Shown here: positions 33,486-41,221 of the stretch, one piece after another | Layout: each line of letters begins with the position of its first letter | Position numbering within the stretch: the stretch's first letter is position 1 | NCBI GenBank assembly: GCA_038230515.1 | Contig: JBBRND010000012.1 | Coordinates: 53,003 to 117,002 of the forward strand | From: JAPLDB01 sp038230515 | GTDB lineage: Bacteria > Bacteroidota > Bacteroidia > AKYH767-A > 2013-40CM-41-45 | Direction of reading: 5' to 3' | DNA: 64,000 nt | Translations under genes and position numbers: made by a program | Notes under the pieces: model-generated | The model's input: the letters and a program-made list of their open reading frames with translations, nothing else | Told to the model about the DNA's origin: nothing | Database searches by the model: none

Positions 33486-33764
33486 ATGGGTAAATTTAAT
33501 TTAAAACCTCTTGCAGACCGCGTTATTATTGAAGCAGCGGCAGCAGAAGAAAAGACAGCCAGCGGAATTATCATCCCTGACACAGCAAAAGAAAAACCTC
33601 AAAAGGGTAAAGTGATTGCAGTAGGCACCGGCAAAAAAGATGAGCCGATGACTGTAAAGGTTGGCGACACTGTTTTGTATGGCAAGTATGCCGGAACTGA
33701 AATCAACGTGGAAGGCAAAGAATATCTCATCATGCGTGAGAACGATGTTTTCGCAATCCTCTAA
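33486..33764 (+). CDS. groES: Co-chaperonin GroES
   Basis: The 92-residue lid of the GroEL chamber. It has the family opening FNLKPLADRVIIEAAAAEEKTASGIIIPD, which includes the mobile loop that docks on GroEL, and the closing GKEYLIMRENDVFAIL. Lies 170 bases after secG, with its own control region in between, and 132 bases before groEL. Confidence 0.97.
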   Translation: MGKFNLKPLADRVIIEAAAAEEKTASGIIIPDTAKEKPQKGKVIAVGTGKKDEPMTVKVGDTVLYGKYAGTEINVEGKEYLIMRENDVFAIL

Positions 33765-33896
33765 TTAGTTGACTAAATTAATTGTTTAATTAAGTTGATT
33801 ACGGAAACCGGATTTACTTAATTAACTCAATCAACAAATCAACTCAATCAACTTTCATTACAATTAATTTCAAACTTAAATAAACTAAAATTACAA

Positions 33897-35534
33897 ATGG
33901 CAAAAGAAATAACCTTTAACCTTGAAGCGCGTGATGCACTCAAGAAGGGCGTGGACGCTTTAGCGAACGCTGTAAAAGTTACACTGGGTCCAAAAGGACG
34001 CAATGTGATCATTGACAAAAAATTCGGCTCACCGATTATCACTAAAGACGGTGTAACTGTTGCAAAAGAAATTGAACTGAAGAACCCGATTGAGAATATG
34101 GGTGCGCAGATGGTGAAAGAAGTTGCTTCTAAAACTTCTGATGTTGCCGGTGACGGTACCACTACTGCTACTGTTCTTGCTCAGGCAATCGTTACTGCAG
34201 GTTTGAAGAACGTTGCTGCAGGCGCTAACCCGATGGACTTGAAACGCGGTATTGACAAAGCGGTTGACGCTGTTGTTGAAGCATTGAAGAAGCAGAGCAA
34301 AAAAGTTGGTGACGATAACAAGAAGATCGAACAGGTTGCTACTGTTTCTGCAAACAATGATGCAGAAATCGGAAAGCTGATTGCGCAAGCGATGGAGAAG
34401 GTAAAGAAAGAAGGAGTTATCACTGTGGAAGAAGCAAAGGGTACTGAAACAACTGTTGAAGTTGTGGAAGGTATGCAGTTCGACCGCGGATATATTTCTC
34501 CGTACTTCGTTACCAATGCAGACAAGATGGAGACCGTGATGGAGAATCCACAAATTCTTATCTACGACAAAAAGATCAGTAGCATGAAAGAGCTTCTGCC
34601 TTTGCTTGAGAAACAAGTTCAGTCAGGAAGTCCTCTTCTCATTATTGCTGAAGATATTGACGGAGAAGCATTGGCTACTCTGGTTGTAAATAAAATCCGT
34701 GGTTCGTTGAAGGTGGCTGCTGTAAAGGCACCGGGCTTTGGCGATCGCAGAAAAGAAATGATGCAGGACATCGCAACATTGACTGGCGGAACTTTGATCA
34801 GCGAAGAGCGTGGTTTCAAACTTGAGAATGCTGATCTTTCTTATCTCGGTAAGGCAGAAAAGATTTCCATTGATAAAGACAACACTACAATCGTTGGCGG
34901 TGGAGGAAAGAAATCTGAAATCGTTGCGCGTGTAAATCAGATCAAGACTCAAATTGAGAACACTACTTCTGATTACGATAAAGAAAAGTTGCAAGAGCGT
35001 TTGGCTAAGTTAGCAGGTGGCGTTGCAGTTCTCTACATCGGTGCTGCTACGGAACTTGAAATGAAAGAAAAGAAAGACCGTGTGGACGATGCATTGCATG
35101 CAACACGTGCTGCTGTTGAAGAAGGTATCGTTGCAGGCGGTGGTGTAGCTTACATCCGCGCCATCAACGGACTTGATAAAATGGCTGGTGTGAACGAAGA
35201 CGAAACTACCGGCATCGCTATCATTAAGCGTGCGCTTGAGGAGCCGCTTCGCCAAATCGCTGCTAACGCAGGGGTTGAAGGAAGCATCGTGGTTCAGAAA
35301 GTTCGCGAAGGAAAAGATGACTATGGATACAATGCACGTACTGACAAATATGAAGGCATGTTTGCAGCAGGTGTAATTGATCCTACTAAAGTAGCCCGCG
35401 TTGCGCTTGAGAATGCTGCTTCTATCGCAGGTATGTTGCTCACTACTGAGTGTGTACTTGCTGATATTAAAGAAGAGAAAGCAGGCGGTATGCCAGGCGG
35501 TATGCCAGGCGGTATGGGCGGTATGGATTACTAA
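33897..35534 (+). CDS. groEL: Chaperonin GroEL
   Basis: The 60-kDa ATP-driven folding chamber, 545 residues. Present are VTLGPKGRNVIIDKKFG, the ATP loop GDGTTTATVLAQAI (with the catalytic Asp of GDGTTT), KAPGFGDRRKEMMQDIA, and ALHATRAAVEEGIVAGGG. The C-terminal tail is the usual GGM repeat. The 132-base gap after groES holds several gttgatt / aatcaac words that could pair, so an RNA structure between the two genes is possible; no terminator is seen there. An imperfect terminator follows groEL. Confidence 0.98.
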   Translation: MAKEITFNLEARDALKKGVDALANAVKVTLGPKGRNVIIDKKFGSPIITKDGVTVAKEIELKNPIENMGAQMVKEVASKTSDVAGDGTTTATVLAQAIVTAGLKNVAAGANPMDLKRGIDKAVDAVVEALKKQSKKVGDDNKKIEQVATVSANNDAEIGKLIAQAMEKVKKEGVITVEEAKGTETTVEVVEGMQFDRGYISPYFVTNADKMETVMENPQILIYDKKISSMKELLPLLEKQVQSGSPLLIIAEDIDGEALATLVVNKIRGSLKVAAVKAPGFGDRRKEMMQDIATLTGGTLISEERGFKLENADLSYLGKAEKISIDKDNTTIVGGGGKKSEIVARVNQIKTQIENTTSDYDKEKLQERLAKLAGGVAVLYIGAATELEMKEKKDRVDDALHATRAAVEEGIVAGGGVAYIRAINGLDKMAGVNEDETTGIAIIKRALEEPLRQIAANAGVEGSIVVQKVREGKDDYGYNARTDKYEGMFAAGVIDPTKVARVALENAASIAGMLLTTECVLADIKEEKAGGMPGGMPGGMGGMDY

Positions 35535-35576
35535 AAAGAAGAAGTACAAAGTCTCAAGTACTAAGTACAAAGAAGA

Positions 35577-35608
35577 AACCCTCTCTGATTATTCGGAGGG
35601 GGTTTTTT
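35577..35608 (+). terminator. Terminator after groEL
   Basis: Imperfect stem aaccctctc / gagggggtt around a tgattattcg loop followed by TTTTTT, about 45 bases after the groEL stop. The bases between are a 'agtactaagtacaaag' type short repeat seen at several other gene ends in this window. Confidence 0.7.
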
Positions 35609-35624
35609 GTTGTTGCTTATCGTG

Positions 35625-35632
35625 TATCTTTG
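35625..35632 (+). promoter_or_regulatory. -7 box upstream of the DUF433/DUF5615 remnant
   Basis: TATCTTTG matches the Bacteroidota -7 consensus exactly and lies 21 bases before the ATG of the decayed antitoxin gene. A TTTG occurs 15 bases upstream, somewhat closer than ideal. Confidence 0.5.
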
Positions 35633-35653
35633 TATGACCTAAAATTATTCATC

Positions 35654-35875
35654 ATGCACTACACTGAAATTATTTCGATCAATCCGCAAATCAGGTTTGG
35701 GAAACCCTCCGTAAACGGAACACGCATTGCTGTGGTGGATGTGCTTGGCTGGTAGGCTTCGGGAATGACGTATGAAGAAATTATTTCTGATTATCCCGGC
35801 ATTACCAAAGAACATATTCTTGCATGCCTTGAATATGCTGCTGACCGCGAAGGGAAACTGAAAATTGCCTTGTGA
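35654..35875 (+). pseudogene. DUF433 (antitoxin-type) gene with premature stop
   Basis: Reads MHYTEIISINPQIRFGKPSV ... TRIAVVDVLGW, then an in-frame TAG (35753-35755), then continues in the same frame as ASGMTYEEIISDYPGITKEHILACLEY to a TGA. Both halves are the standard DUF433 domain, a small winged-helix-like antitoxin family found with DUF5615 PIN-like toxins. In intact members the position of the TAG is usually Leu or another residue before ASG. A single base change has thus split the 73-residue protein. Confidence 0.8.
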
Positions 35876-35876
35876 G

Positions 35877-36217
35877 ATGAAGTTGCTTTTCGATGAAAAT
35901 GTTTCTCACAAGCTGGTGAAGATAGTTGAGCATCTTTTTCCTGATTCAAAGCACATCAAAGAAATACAATTGATCCGAAATGAAGATCATTTTATTTTTG
36001 ACTATGCCGTGAGAGTGATTTCTGCATTGTAACGTTTGATGAGGATTTCAACAACCTGAGTTTGCTGAAAGGTTATCCGCCAAAAATTATTTGGCTGCGC
36101 ACGGGTAATACTTCCACTTCTTCTCTCGCCAATATACTGATTGAGAAATCGGAGATGATAAAAAATTTTCTTTCTTCAAAAGAAGAACATGGATATGGAT
36201 GCCTGCAGATTTATTGA
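35877..36217 (+). pseudogene. DUF5615 PIN-like toxin gene, frameshifted
   Basis: Starts one base after the antitoxin stop: MKLLFDENVSHKLVKIVEH is the typical DUF5615 start with the first acidic residues of a PIN active site (FDEN). The frame stops at 36030-36032. The rest continues in another frame as VTFDEDFNNLSLLKGYPPK, IIWLRTGNTSTSSLANIL, ending at 36217. A small indel near 36015-36025 explains the break. Together with the broken DUF433 gene it is a decayed toxin-antitoxin pair. Confidence 0.8.
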
Positions 36218-36260
36218 AAAAAAAAGTACTTAGTACGAAGTATCAAGTATCAAGACAAAG

Positions 36261-36293
36261 ACCCTGCTTCAGAAATGAGGCGGGGTTTTTTGT
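36261..36293 (+). terminator. Terminator after the toxin remnant
   Basis: Stem accctgc / gcggggt-type with a 13-base interior and TTTTTT tail, preceded by another agtatcaagtatcaag short repeat. Imperfect pairing, but position and T run fit a rho-independent terminator. Confidence 0.55.
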
Positions 36294-36514
36294 TGAGCTT
36301 CATTTTTAATAATGAATATTGATCAAGAAATTCTGAATGATGAATTGTCGGGTTAACTGCCCGCATGCTTTCGCACAACAACGACAGCACAAAAGATAAA
36401 ACGATTTCAACATTTCTTTTTGCCGTGTTCAAAACTTTCAAAAAGTAAATACTGGTATTTACCCTCTCTTTTTCGTATGGTTGAATCTTCGTTGAGCGTT
36501 TGTTGCGCTTTGCG

Positions 36515-36757
36515 ATGGTCACGAAAAGAAAGAGGATAAAAAAAGAAGTAATTCAACTCGGGCTTAATGTAAAAACCGCACGCGAAGATTTAGGATTGTC
36601 GCAATCGGAACTGGGCAATCCAATTGGTTTTGATAAACAGCAGATGAACTATATTGAAAAAGGAAATGATTGCAAAGCCAGCGTGTACTATGAACTGGCG
36701 GAGGGAATGGGAATGGCCTTTGAAGAACTTGCGGTTTATCACCTCAAAAAAAAATAA
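36515..36757 (+). CDS. XRE/Cro-type helix-turn-helix regulator
   Basis: An 80-residue DNA-binding protein. After a basic start (MVTKRKRIKKEV) comes the five-helix domain: LGLNVKTAREDLGLSQSELGNPIGFDKQQMNYIEKG, in which LSQSELG begins the helix-turn-helix and the second helix is unusual (NPIGFDKQQMNYIE). The rest, YYELAEGMGMAFEELAVYHL, is the closing helix. The ATG at 36515 is preferred over TTG codons just before it. It stands alone between the toxin remnant and the helical hypothetical gene; its target is unknown. Confidence 0.75.
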   Translation: MVTKRKRIKKEVIQLGLNVKTAREDLGLSQSELGNPIGFDKQQMNYIEKGNDCKASVYYELAEGMGMAFEELAVYHLKKK

Positions 36758-36805
36758 ATTTCAATTCACTAATTTCTAATTATTAATTTCTAATTATCAC
36801 CCATC

Positions 36806-37273
36806 ATGCCCGTAAACAAAATTGACATCACCTTCACCGCAGCGCAGGTAACTGCTATCAATGGCGCTATTGCCACCATCATCAGCAACATTCCGTTTGC
36901 ACAAAACTTAACTCTGGCAGAGCGCGATTCGGTTCCGAACATTCAGGATAACCGCTACCCTTATGCGCAGAAGGCAGTGGAAATACTTGCTCCTGCCAAC
37001 CCCATTTTAGTGAGCGGCTTTGCCGGCACGCTAGCCCAAGCTGTTACGGACTGGACTTTGGTGAAACAGTTCGACACTTTTATTCCTGACCTGTTAAAAC
37101 TTGTTGAAATGTTTAACGATACGCGCCAGGTGGCTGCCAGCGAGGTGTACGCATTTCTGCTCGAGTTTTATGCAAGCGCACAACGGGCAGCAGCTAACAA
37201 TGTGCCAGGTGCTGACAGTATTGTGGAGGCATTGGCTCCGCTGTTTGCAGGGCAGGGACCTCAACCAAAATAA
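36806..37273 (+). CDS. Helical hypothetical protein (Ala-rich)
   Basis: A 155-residue, Ala-rich, probably all-helical protein without signal peptide. It starts MPVNKIDITFTAAQVTAING and has no motif I recognise. Its general design (N-terminal 'MPxxx-DI-x-F/T', many Ala, Thr and Asn, acidic helices) and its own strong terminator resemble the other solitary genes at 2792 and 27262. Codon use is close to its surroundings. No function can be assigned. Confidence 0.65.
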   Translation: MPVNKIDITFTAAQVTAINGAIATIISNIPFAQNLTLAERDSVPNIQDNRYPYAQKAVEILAPANPILVSGFAGTLAQAVTDWTLVKQFDTFIPDLLKLVEMFNDTRQVAASEVYAFLLEFYASAQRAAANNVPGADSIVEALAPLFAGQGPQPK

Positions 37274-37290
37274 TAATTTCAGAAAATTTT

Positions 37291-37324
37291 ATCCCGTCCT
37301 GAAATTTCGGGACGGGATTTTTTT
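37291..37324 (+). terminator. Strong rho-independent terminator
   Basis: Perfect 9-bp stem atcccgtcc (37291-37299) / ggacgggat (37310-37318) with a 10-base loop and a run of T, 18 bases after the stop of the helical hypothetical gene. Confidence 0.92.
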
Positions 37325-37344
37325 GAACCAAATCTGTAAACGAG

Positions 37345-37540
37345 TTTAAAGATTTTAAAAACATGATTAAAGTTTGTTTCAATCAGTTAAAAGTTTCACT
37401 AAATAAATTCAATGATTTGATAAATAAGTTTCAAAATGAGTAAAGTTTATTTCAATTTTATTTCAACAGGATTTAAGTTTTTAAAAACAAGTTTAAAGAG
37501 GATAAAATTTAATTCAGTAAATAAATTCAAAAACCAATTT
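37345..37540 (+). repeat. A/T-rich region with faint 21-bp periodicity
   Basis: Words such as tttaaagattttaaaaacat (37345) and atttaagtttttaaaaacaa (37471) recur 126 bases apart, six times 21, and gtttcaa / aataaattcaa words recur at intermediate multiples. In one frame this resembles a decayed heptad-repeat protein (FKDFKN, LNKFND, INKFQN). The signal is weak because base composition alone favours such words. Confidence 0.35.
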
Positions 37541-37543
37541 TAT

Positions 37544-37789
37544 ATGAAAAAAATAACTGCTGAAGAGTTTGATGCGCTGCGGCTGCATGGCAAGGGCAGC
37601 GCGAATCCGCTTTTTAAAAAGCTGATAGAGCTGAACGTAAATGAGGGGCTTGTTATTCTTAAATCGGAATGGAAAGTAAAGTACCCACCTACCGGCACTG
37701 CCAACCGGGTGGAGCGCAGGCATGGAATGAAGTTCGACCGCGGTGCGCTGCCCGATAGAACGGGGTGGGCGTTTAAGAGAGTGAAGTAA
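37544..37789 (+). CDS. Small basic hypothetical protein
   Basis: An 81-residue protein starting MKKITAEEFDALRLHGKG and ending with a basic tail (RTGWAFKRVK). The ATG at 37544 is chosen because the longer frame upstream runs through the A/T-rich repeat region. Features are EWKVKYPPTGTANRVERRHGM, a segment rich in Arg, Thr and Gly that could bind nucleic acid. It resembles small proteins of mobile elements, but I recognise no family. Confidence 0.55.
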   Translation: MKKITAEEFDALRLHGKGSANPLFKKLIELNVNEGLVILKSEWKVKYPPTGTANRVERRHGMKFDRGALPDRTGWAFKRVK

Positions 37790-37898
37790 GTAAGGAGTAC
37801 AGCGTATTAAGTATTAAGACAACAACCAGACACGTTTTTCTTGCTACTTAATACTCTGTACTTCGTACTTTCTTTATACTTCGTACTTTCTTTTCTTC

Positions 37899-37906
37899 TA
37901 TCTTTG
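37899..37906 (+). promoter_or_regulatory. -7 box upstream of type IX cargo gene
   Basis: TATCTTTG, an exact match to the TAnnTTTG consensus, 20 bases before the ATG at 37926. The -33 region is made of tacttcgtactttc short repeats and has no clear TTG. Confidence 0.55.
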
Positions 37907-37925
37907 GGTTGTAAATGCAACTGCC

Positions 37926-39566
37926 ATGAAAAAACTTTTTCTTCTTTTCACTTTAAATTTTTTGCTTCTTAATTTTTCATCTGCACAAAACCCATTGGTT
38001 AAGATTTGGGATAAGAGGTTTGGGGGGACGCATGATGATTATTTTTCTTCCTTTCTACAAGTTTCTGAAGGGGGATTTATTTGGGGAGGGAGTTCGTACT
38101 CCGGTGTTACTGGTGATAAAACACAAAATACCTGGGGTTATCCTGACTACTGGATTGTAAAAACAGATTCGCTTGGTAACAAGCAATGGGATAAAGATTT
38201 CGGGGGCTTAAGCAATGATCTGCTTTTTTCTATTCAGTCAACTGCTGATGGTGGGTATATTCTTGGGGGAACCTCTAGTTCACCTATCAGCGGAGATAAA
38301 ACCCAACCTGTTCATGGAGCATTTCCTGATAAAGATTACTGGATTGTAAAGATTGATTCTGCGGGTAACAAACAATGGGATAAAGATTTCGGAGGAACAG
38401 GTATTGATCAACTTGAATCCATTCAACAAACTTTTGACCACGGATATATTTTAGGGGGCTGGTCAATGTCAGGCATCAGCGGAGATAAAACACAAAACAA
38501 TTGGGATACAACAAATATAACTTCTGATTACTGGATTGTAAAAACGGATTCGCTCGGCAACATGCAATGGGACAAAGATTTTGGTGGCACAGGTAATGAA
38601 GTATTTCATTCTATTCAACAAACTTATGATGGAGGATTTATTCTTGGCGGTTTTTCTTACTCAGGTATCAGCGGGGATAAAACACAAAACAATTGGGATA
38701 CAACAAATATAACTTCTGATTACTGGATTGTAAAAACAGATTCGCTTGGCATCAAGCAATGGGATAAAGAGCTTGGTGGAACTAATGATGACTATCTTTA
38801 TTCCATTCAGCAAACTGCTGACGATGGTTATATTCTCGGGGGGTATTCTTATTCACCGATCAGCGGAGATAAAATACAAGACACTATCGGAAGCTCTGAC
38901 TACTGGATTGTAAAAACAGATTCCCTCGGCAACAAGCAATGGGATAAGGATTTTGGTGGAAATGGTCCTGAAGAATTGTATACGATCGCTCTAACCGTTG
39001 ATGGTGGTTATCTGCTTACAGGTGATTCATATTCACCCATGAGCGGCAACAAGACTGAAGCCAATCTTGGGTATGAGCAAACCTGGGTTGTTAAAACAGA
39101 TTCGCTAGGAATTATACTTTGGGATAAAACCATTCTTACCATTGGTAGTGATGAAATAGGATTATCTTTTGGAACCAAGGATGGCTGTTACGTAATGGCT
39201 AACAGCACGTATGCTGACATTGGCGGATATAAATCACAAGCCAGTTGGCTCGGAAGTTATGATTACTGGATCGTAAAATTCTGCGACAGCACACTCAGTA
39301 CAAATATTGCAAACACAGAAAAAGAAAATAAGCAGTGGTTGATCTCACCTAACCCAACCGAGGGTAATTTTACAATTTCCGGTTTGCCATTTGCAACAGG
39401 GCAGATAGAAATCTACAACATGCTCGGAGAAAAAATTTATGGAAGCCCCCTAACCCCCAAAGCGGGAACAATGCAAATACAGGTTGAAACTTTTCCTTCC
39501 GGAATTTATTTAGTGAAGGTTAGTAATGAGGGAAAAATGCTGACGAAGAAACTGGTGGTAGAATAA
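37926..39566 (+). CDS. Secreted repeat protein with type IX sorting domain
   Basis: A 546-residue extracellular protein: signal peptide MKKLFLLFTLNFLLLNFSSAQ, seven or so repeats of about 64 residues, and a C-terminal sorting domain. Each repeat reads WDKDFGGTGxDxLxSIQQTxDGGYILGG-S-SPISGDKTQ ... DYWIVKTDSLGN, which is a propeller-blade-like design. The sorting domain has WLISPNPTEGNFTISGLPF, IEIYNMLGEKIYG and SGIYLVKVSNEGKMLTKKLVV. Two repeats share a 62-nucleotide identical stretch (38484-38545 and 38676-38737), a sign of recent duplication or conversion. Inside the sorting domain, SPLTPKAG is encoded by a dispersed agccccctaacccccaaag repeat (39443-39461 region) inserted in frame. Confidence 0.88.
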   Translation: MKKLFLLFTLNFLLLNFSSAQNPLVKIWDKRFGGTHDDYFSSFLQVSEGGFIWGGSSYSGVTGDKTQNTWGYPDYWIVKTDSLGNKQWDKDFGGLSNDLLFSIQSTADGGYILGGTSSSPISGDKTQPVHGAFPDKDYWIVKIDSAGNKQWDKDFGGTGIDQLESIQQTFDHGYILGGWSMSGISGDKTQNNWDTTNITSDYWIVKTDSLGNMQWDKDFGGTGNEVFHSIQQTYDGGFILGGFSYSGISGDKTQNNWDTTNITSDYWIVKTDSLGIKQWDKELGGTNDDYLYSIQQTADDGYILGGYSYSPISGDKIQDTIGSSDYWIVKTDSLGNKQWDKDFGGNGPEELYTIALTVDGGYLLTGDSYSPMSGNKTEANLGYEQTWVVKTDSLGIILWDKTILTIGSDEIGLSFGTKDGCYVMANSTYADIGGYKSQASWLGSYDYWIVKFCDSTLSTNIANTEKENKQWLISPNPTEGNFTISGLPFATGQIEIYNMLGEKIYGSPLTPKAGTMQIQVETFPSGIYLVKVSNEGKMLTKKLVVE

Positions 39567-39590
39567 AATAACTTGATTACATTTGGAGAG

Positions 39591-39850
39591 ATGGAAATTC
39601 AAATTGATCCACACACGCTTTTACGGGCAATCGAACGTGGAACTGATGAAAATGAAATAAAACCATTGAAAAAGGAAAAGCAGGATCGGCCAAAGGAATA
39701 CGCAAAATGAAATGGAAAATATTTCCATTCAATGCAAACAGAAATGAAAAACAGTACGCTCACAAAAAAGTAGAAGTGTATTATACCGAAGAAGGAAACA
39801 AACTAATAACCGTAACCGTGTATGTGTTTTACGGAAAATGGGAGGAATAA
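39591..39850 (+). pseudogene. DUF4258-type (toxin-like) gene with one-base frameshift
   Basis: The first frame gives MEIQIDPHTLLRAIERGTDENEIK and then runs to a TGA at 39708-39710. Adding one base in the A run near 39660 restores the second half: TIEKGKAGSAKGIRKMKWKI ... KVEVYYTEEGNKLITVTVYV FYGKWEE, ending at 39850. Together these make a complete DUF4258 domain, a small RNase-fold-like family usually paired with DUF2283, which here follows after three bases. The indel lies in a homopolymer, so a sequencing error is a real alternative to true inactivation. Confidence 0.75.
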
Positions 39851-39853
39851 AAT

Positions 39854-40060
39854 ATGACAGTAAACTACGATTCTAAAAACGACCTGCTTTACATCCGGCT
39901 CGACCACAAACAACAAGAGGTAATAAACAAACGCGTAAGCGATGAACTCGTACTCGACATCGGAGCCGATGGAAAAATAATCGGTATTGAAATAATGGAT
40001 GCCTCGCAACACGTGCAACTCGACACCCTTCTTCCTGTGGATTTTAAAAAAGCGGGATAG
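39854..40060 (+). CDS. DUF2283-family protein (antitoxin-like partner)
   Basis: A 68-residue protein with the complete DUF2283 pattern: VNYDSKNDLLYIRL, SDELVLDIGADGKIIGIEIMDAS, then a short tail LPVDFKKAG. DUF2283 proteins are small beta-rich proteins encoded next to DUF4258 genes and proposed to be their antitoxins. The intact reading frame beside a frameshifted partner is what would be expected if the toxin was lost first. The pair lies between the type IX cargo gene and a scrap of another sorting domain. Confidence 0.82.
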   Translation: MTVNYDSKNDLLYIRLDHKQQEVINKRVSDELVLDIGADGKIIGIEIMDASQHVQLDTLLPVDFKKAG

Positions 40061-40091
40061 ATTTATTATGCCTAATCTCCTGTTTCCGTTA

Positions 40092-40156
40092 GGCAGATAG
40101 AAATCTACAACATGCTCGGAGAAAAAATGTTTACGCAAAAATTGATTGTAGAGTAA
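40092..40156 (+). pseudogene. Fragment of a type IX sorting-domain gene
   Basis: The 37 bases 40092-40128 are identical to 39400-39436 inside the sorting domain of the upstream cargo gene. They then continue differently, reading QIEIYNMLGEKMFTQKLIVE and a stop, a plausible end of a sorting domain. The fragment has no start. It looks like the original or a duplicated 3' end left after the DUF4258/DUF2283 cassette entered. Confidence 0.7.
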
Positions 40157-40158
40157 AA

Positions 40159-41148
40159 CTACTCCACCATTAAATTACACCCGCGCACATCGCTGAAGTC
40201 AGTGCGACCAAGCACTTCAAAAGAACCGTCAGCATGTTTTCTTCCAACATCCTGCGTGGTGATGAATGAGCAGGAATAAATATTTGCAAGATCAATTACA
40301 GAGATCACTCCTGTTTGCCCCTCCACTGCCTCGCTGAATAAATCATGCTGCTGATGAATACTAATTTTCATCCATGGAGGAGAATAAAAAATGCCGTCAC
40401 CTTTGGAATACGCCTGCGATAAAAGTTCTGTCATTCCGTATTCAGAATGAATGTGAGAAACACCAAAACCTTTTTTCAGATGCTCATGCACATCAGCGCG
40501 TATCATTTCTTCGCGTTTGCCTTTCATGCCTCCGGTTTCCATAACGATGAGTTCAGGAAAACTGAGTTGATGTTGTTCCACAAAATCAAGCAATGCATAA
40601 GTAACACCAACGAGAATTGTTTTTTGTTTTTTGTTTTGTAATTCAGTCAACAGATCAAAAAGCTGCTGATGGTTGTGAAGATAAAATCCGCTTTCAGGAT
40701 AACCCGAATCTTTGATGAGTTCATCCATCATATAAACCAATGAAGATCCTTCCCGCTCAAGATAAGAAGGAAGCAAAGCAAGCACGCAATACTCTTTTAC
40801 AGAACCATAAAACTTTTGAAAGCCGCAACGAAAACTTTTTTCATAAATAGAAATATCAGCAACGAAGTGTTTGCTTACCTCCTGCCCTGTAGTTCCTGAA
40901 CTTGAAAACGTTCTTGTCTTGATTCCTGATTCTTGATTCTCGATTTTTATTTCATGCGTCTTGAAAAACTCAATCGGCAGAAAAGGAATTTTGGAAACTG
41001 ACTTCACTGAATCCGGTTTGCATTTTATCAGCTCGCAATATTTTTTGTAAACAGGATTGTGATGCGACTGATATTGAAAAACTTCAATAGCAAGTAGCTC
41101 AAATTCCTCTTCTGAATGGATGGAGAATATTTTTTCGGGTGAAATCAT
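40159..41148 (-). CDS. LuxE-like acyl-protein synthetase / adenylating ligase
   Basis: A 329-residue member of the LuxE branch of the ANL (adenylate-forming) superfamily. The start at 41148 (MISPEKIFSIHSEEEFELLA) is preferred over an upstream in-frame codon. Recognisable are IPFLPIEFFKTHEI, the phosphate-binding loop TFSSSGTTGQEVSKH near residue 92, VMETGGMKGKREEM, IHSEYGMTELLSQAYS (the adenylation signature with YGMTE), and VLGRTDFSDVRGC. LuxE activates a fatty acyl group with ATP and carries it on a cysteine; substrate here is unknown. Divergent from a glycosyltransferase gene 74 bases away. Confidence 0.85.
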   Translation of the reverse strand: MISPEKIFSIHSEEEFELLAIEVFQYQSHHNPVYKKYCELIKCKPDSVKSVSKIPFLPIEFFKTHEIKIENQESGIKTRTFSSSGTTGQEVSKHFVADISIYEKSFRCGFQKFYGSVKEYCVLALLPSYLEREGSSLVYMMDELIKDSGYPESGFYLHNHQQLFDLLTELQNKKQKTILVGVTYALLDFVEQHQLSFPELIVMETGGMKGKREEMIRADVHEHLKKGFGVSHIHSEYGMTELLSQAYSKGDGIFYSPPWMKISIHQQHDLFSEAVEGQTGVISVIDLANIYSCSFITTQDVGRKHADGSFEVLGRTDFSDVRGCNLMVE

Positions 41149-41221
41149 TTTATGCTTTTCAGTCCGCAAGTTATCAATGAATTCTCTATTCAAAATAATT
41201 TCTCTACACTTGAAACCTGAA

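Noticed and set aside
34029..34616. Long open frame opposite groEL
   Set aside because: Antisense shadow of a highly expressed gene; no family features.
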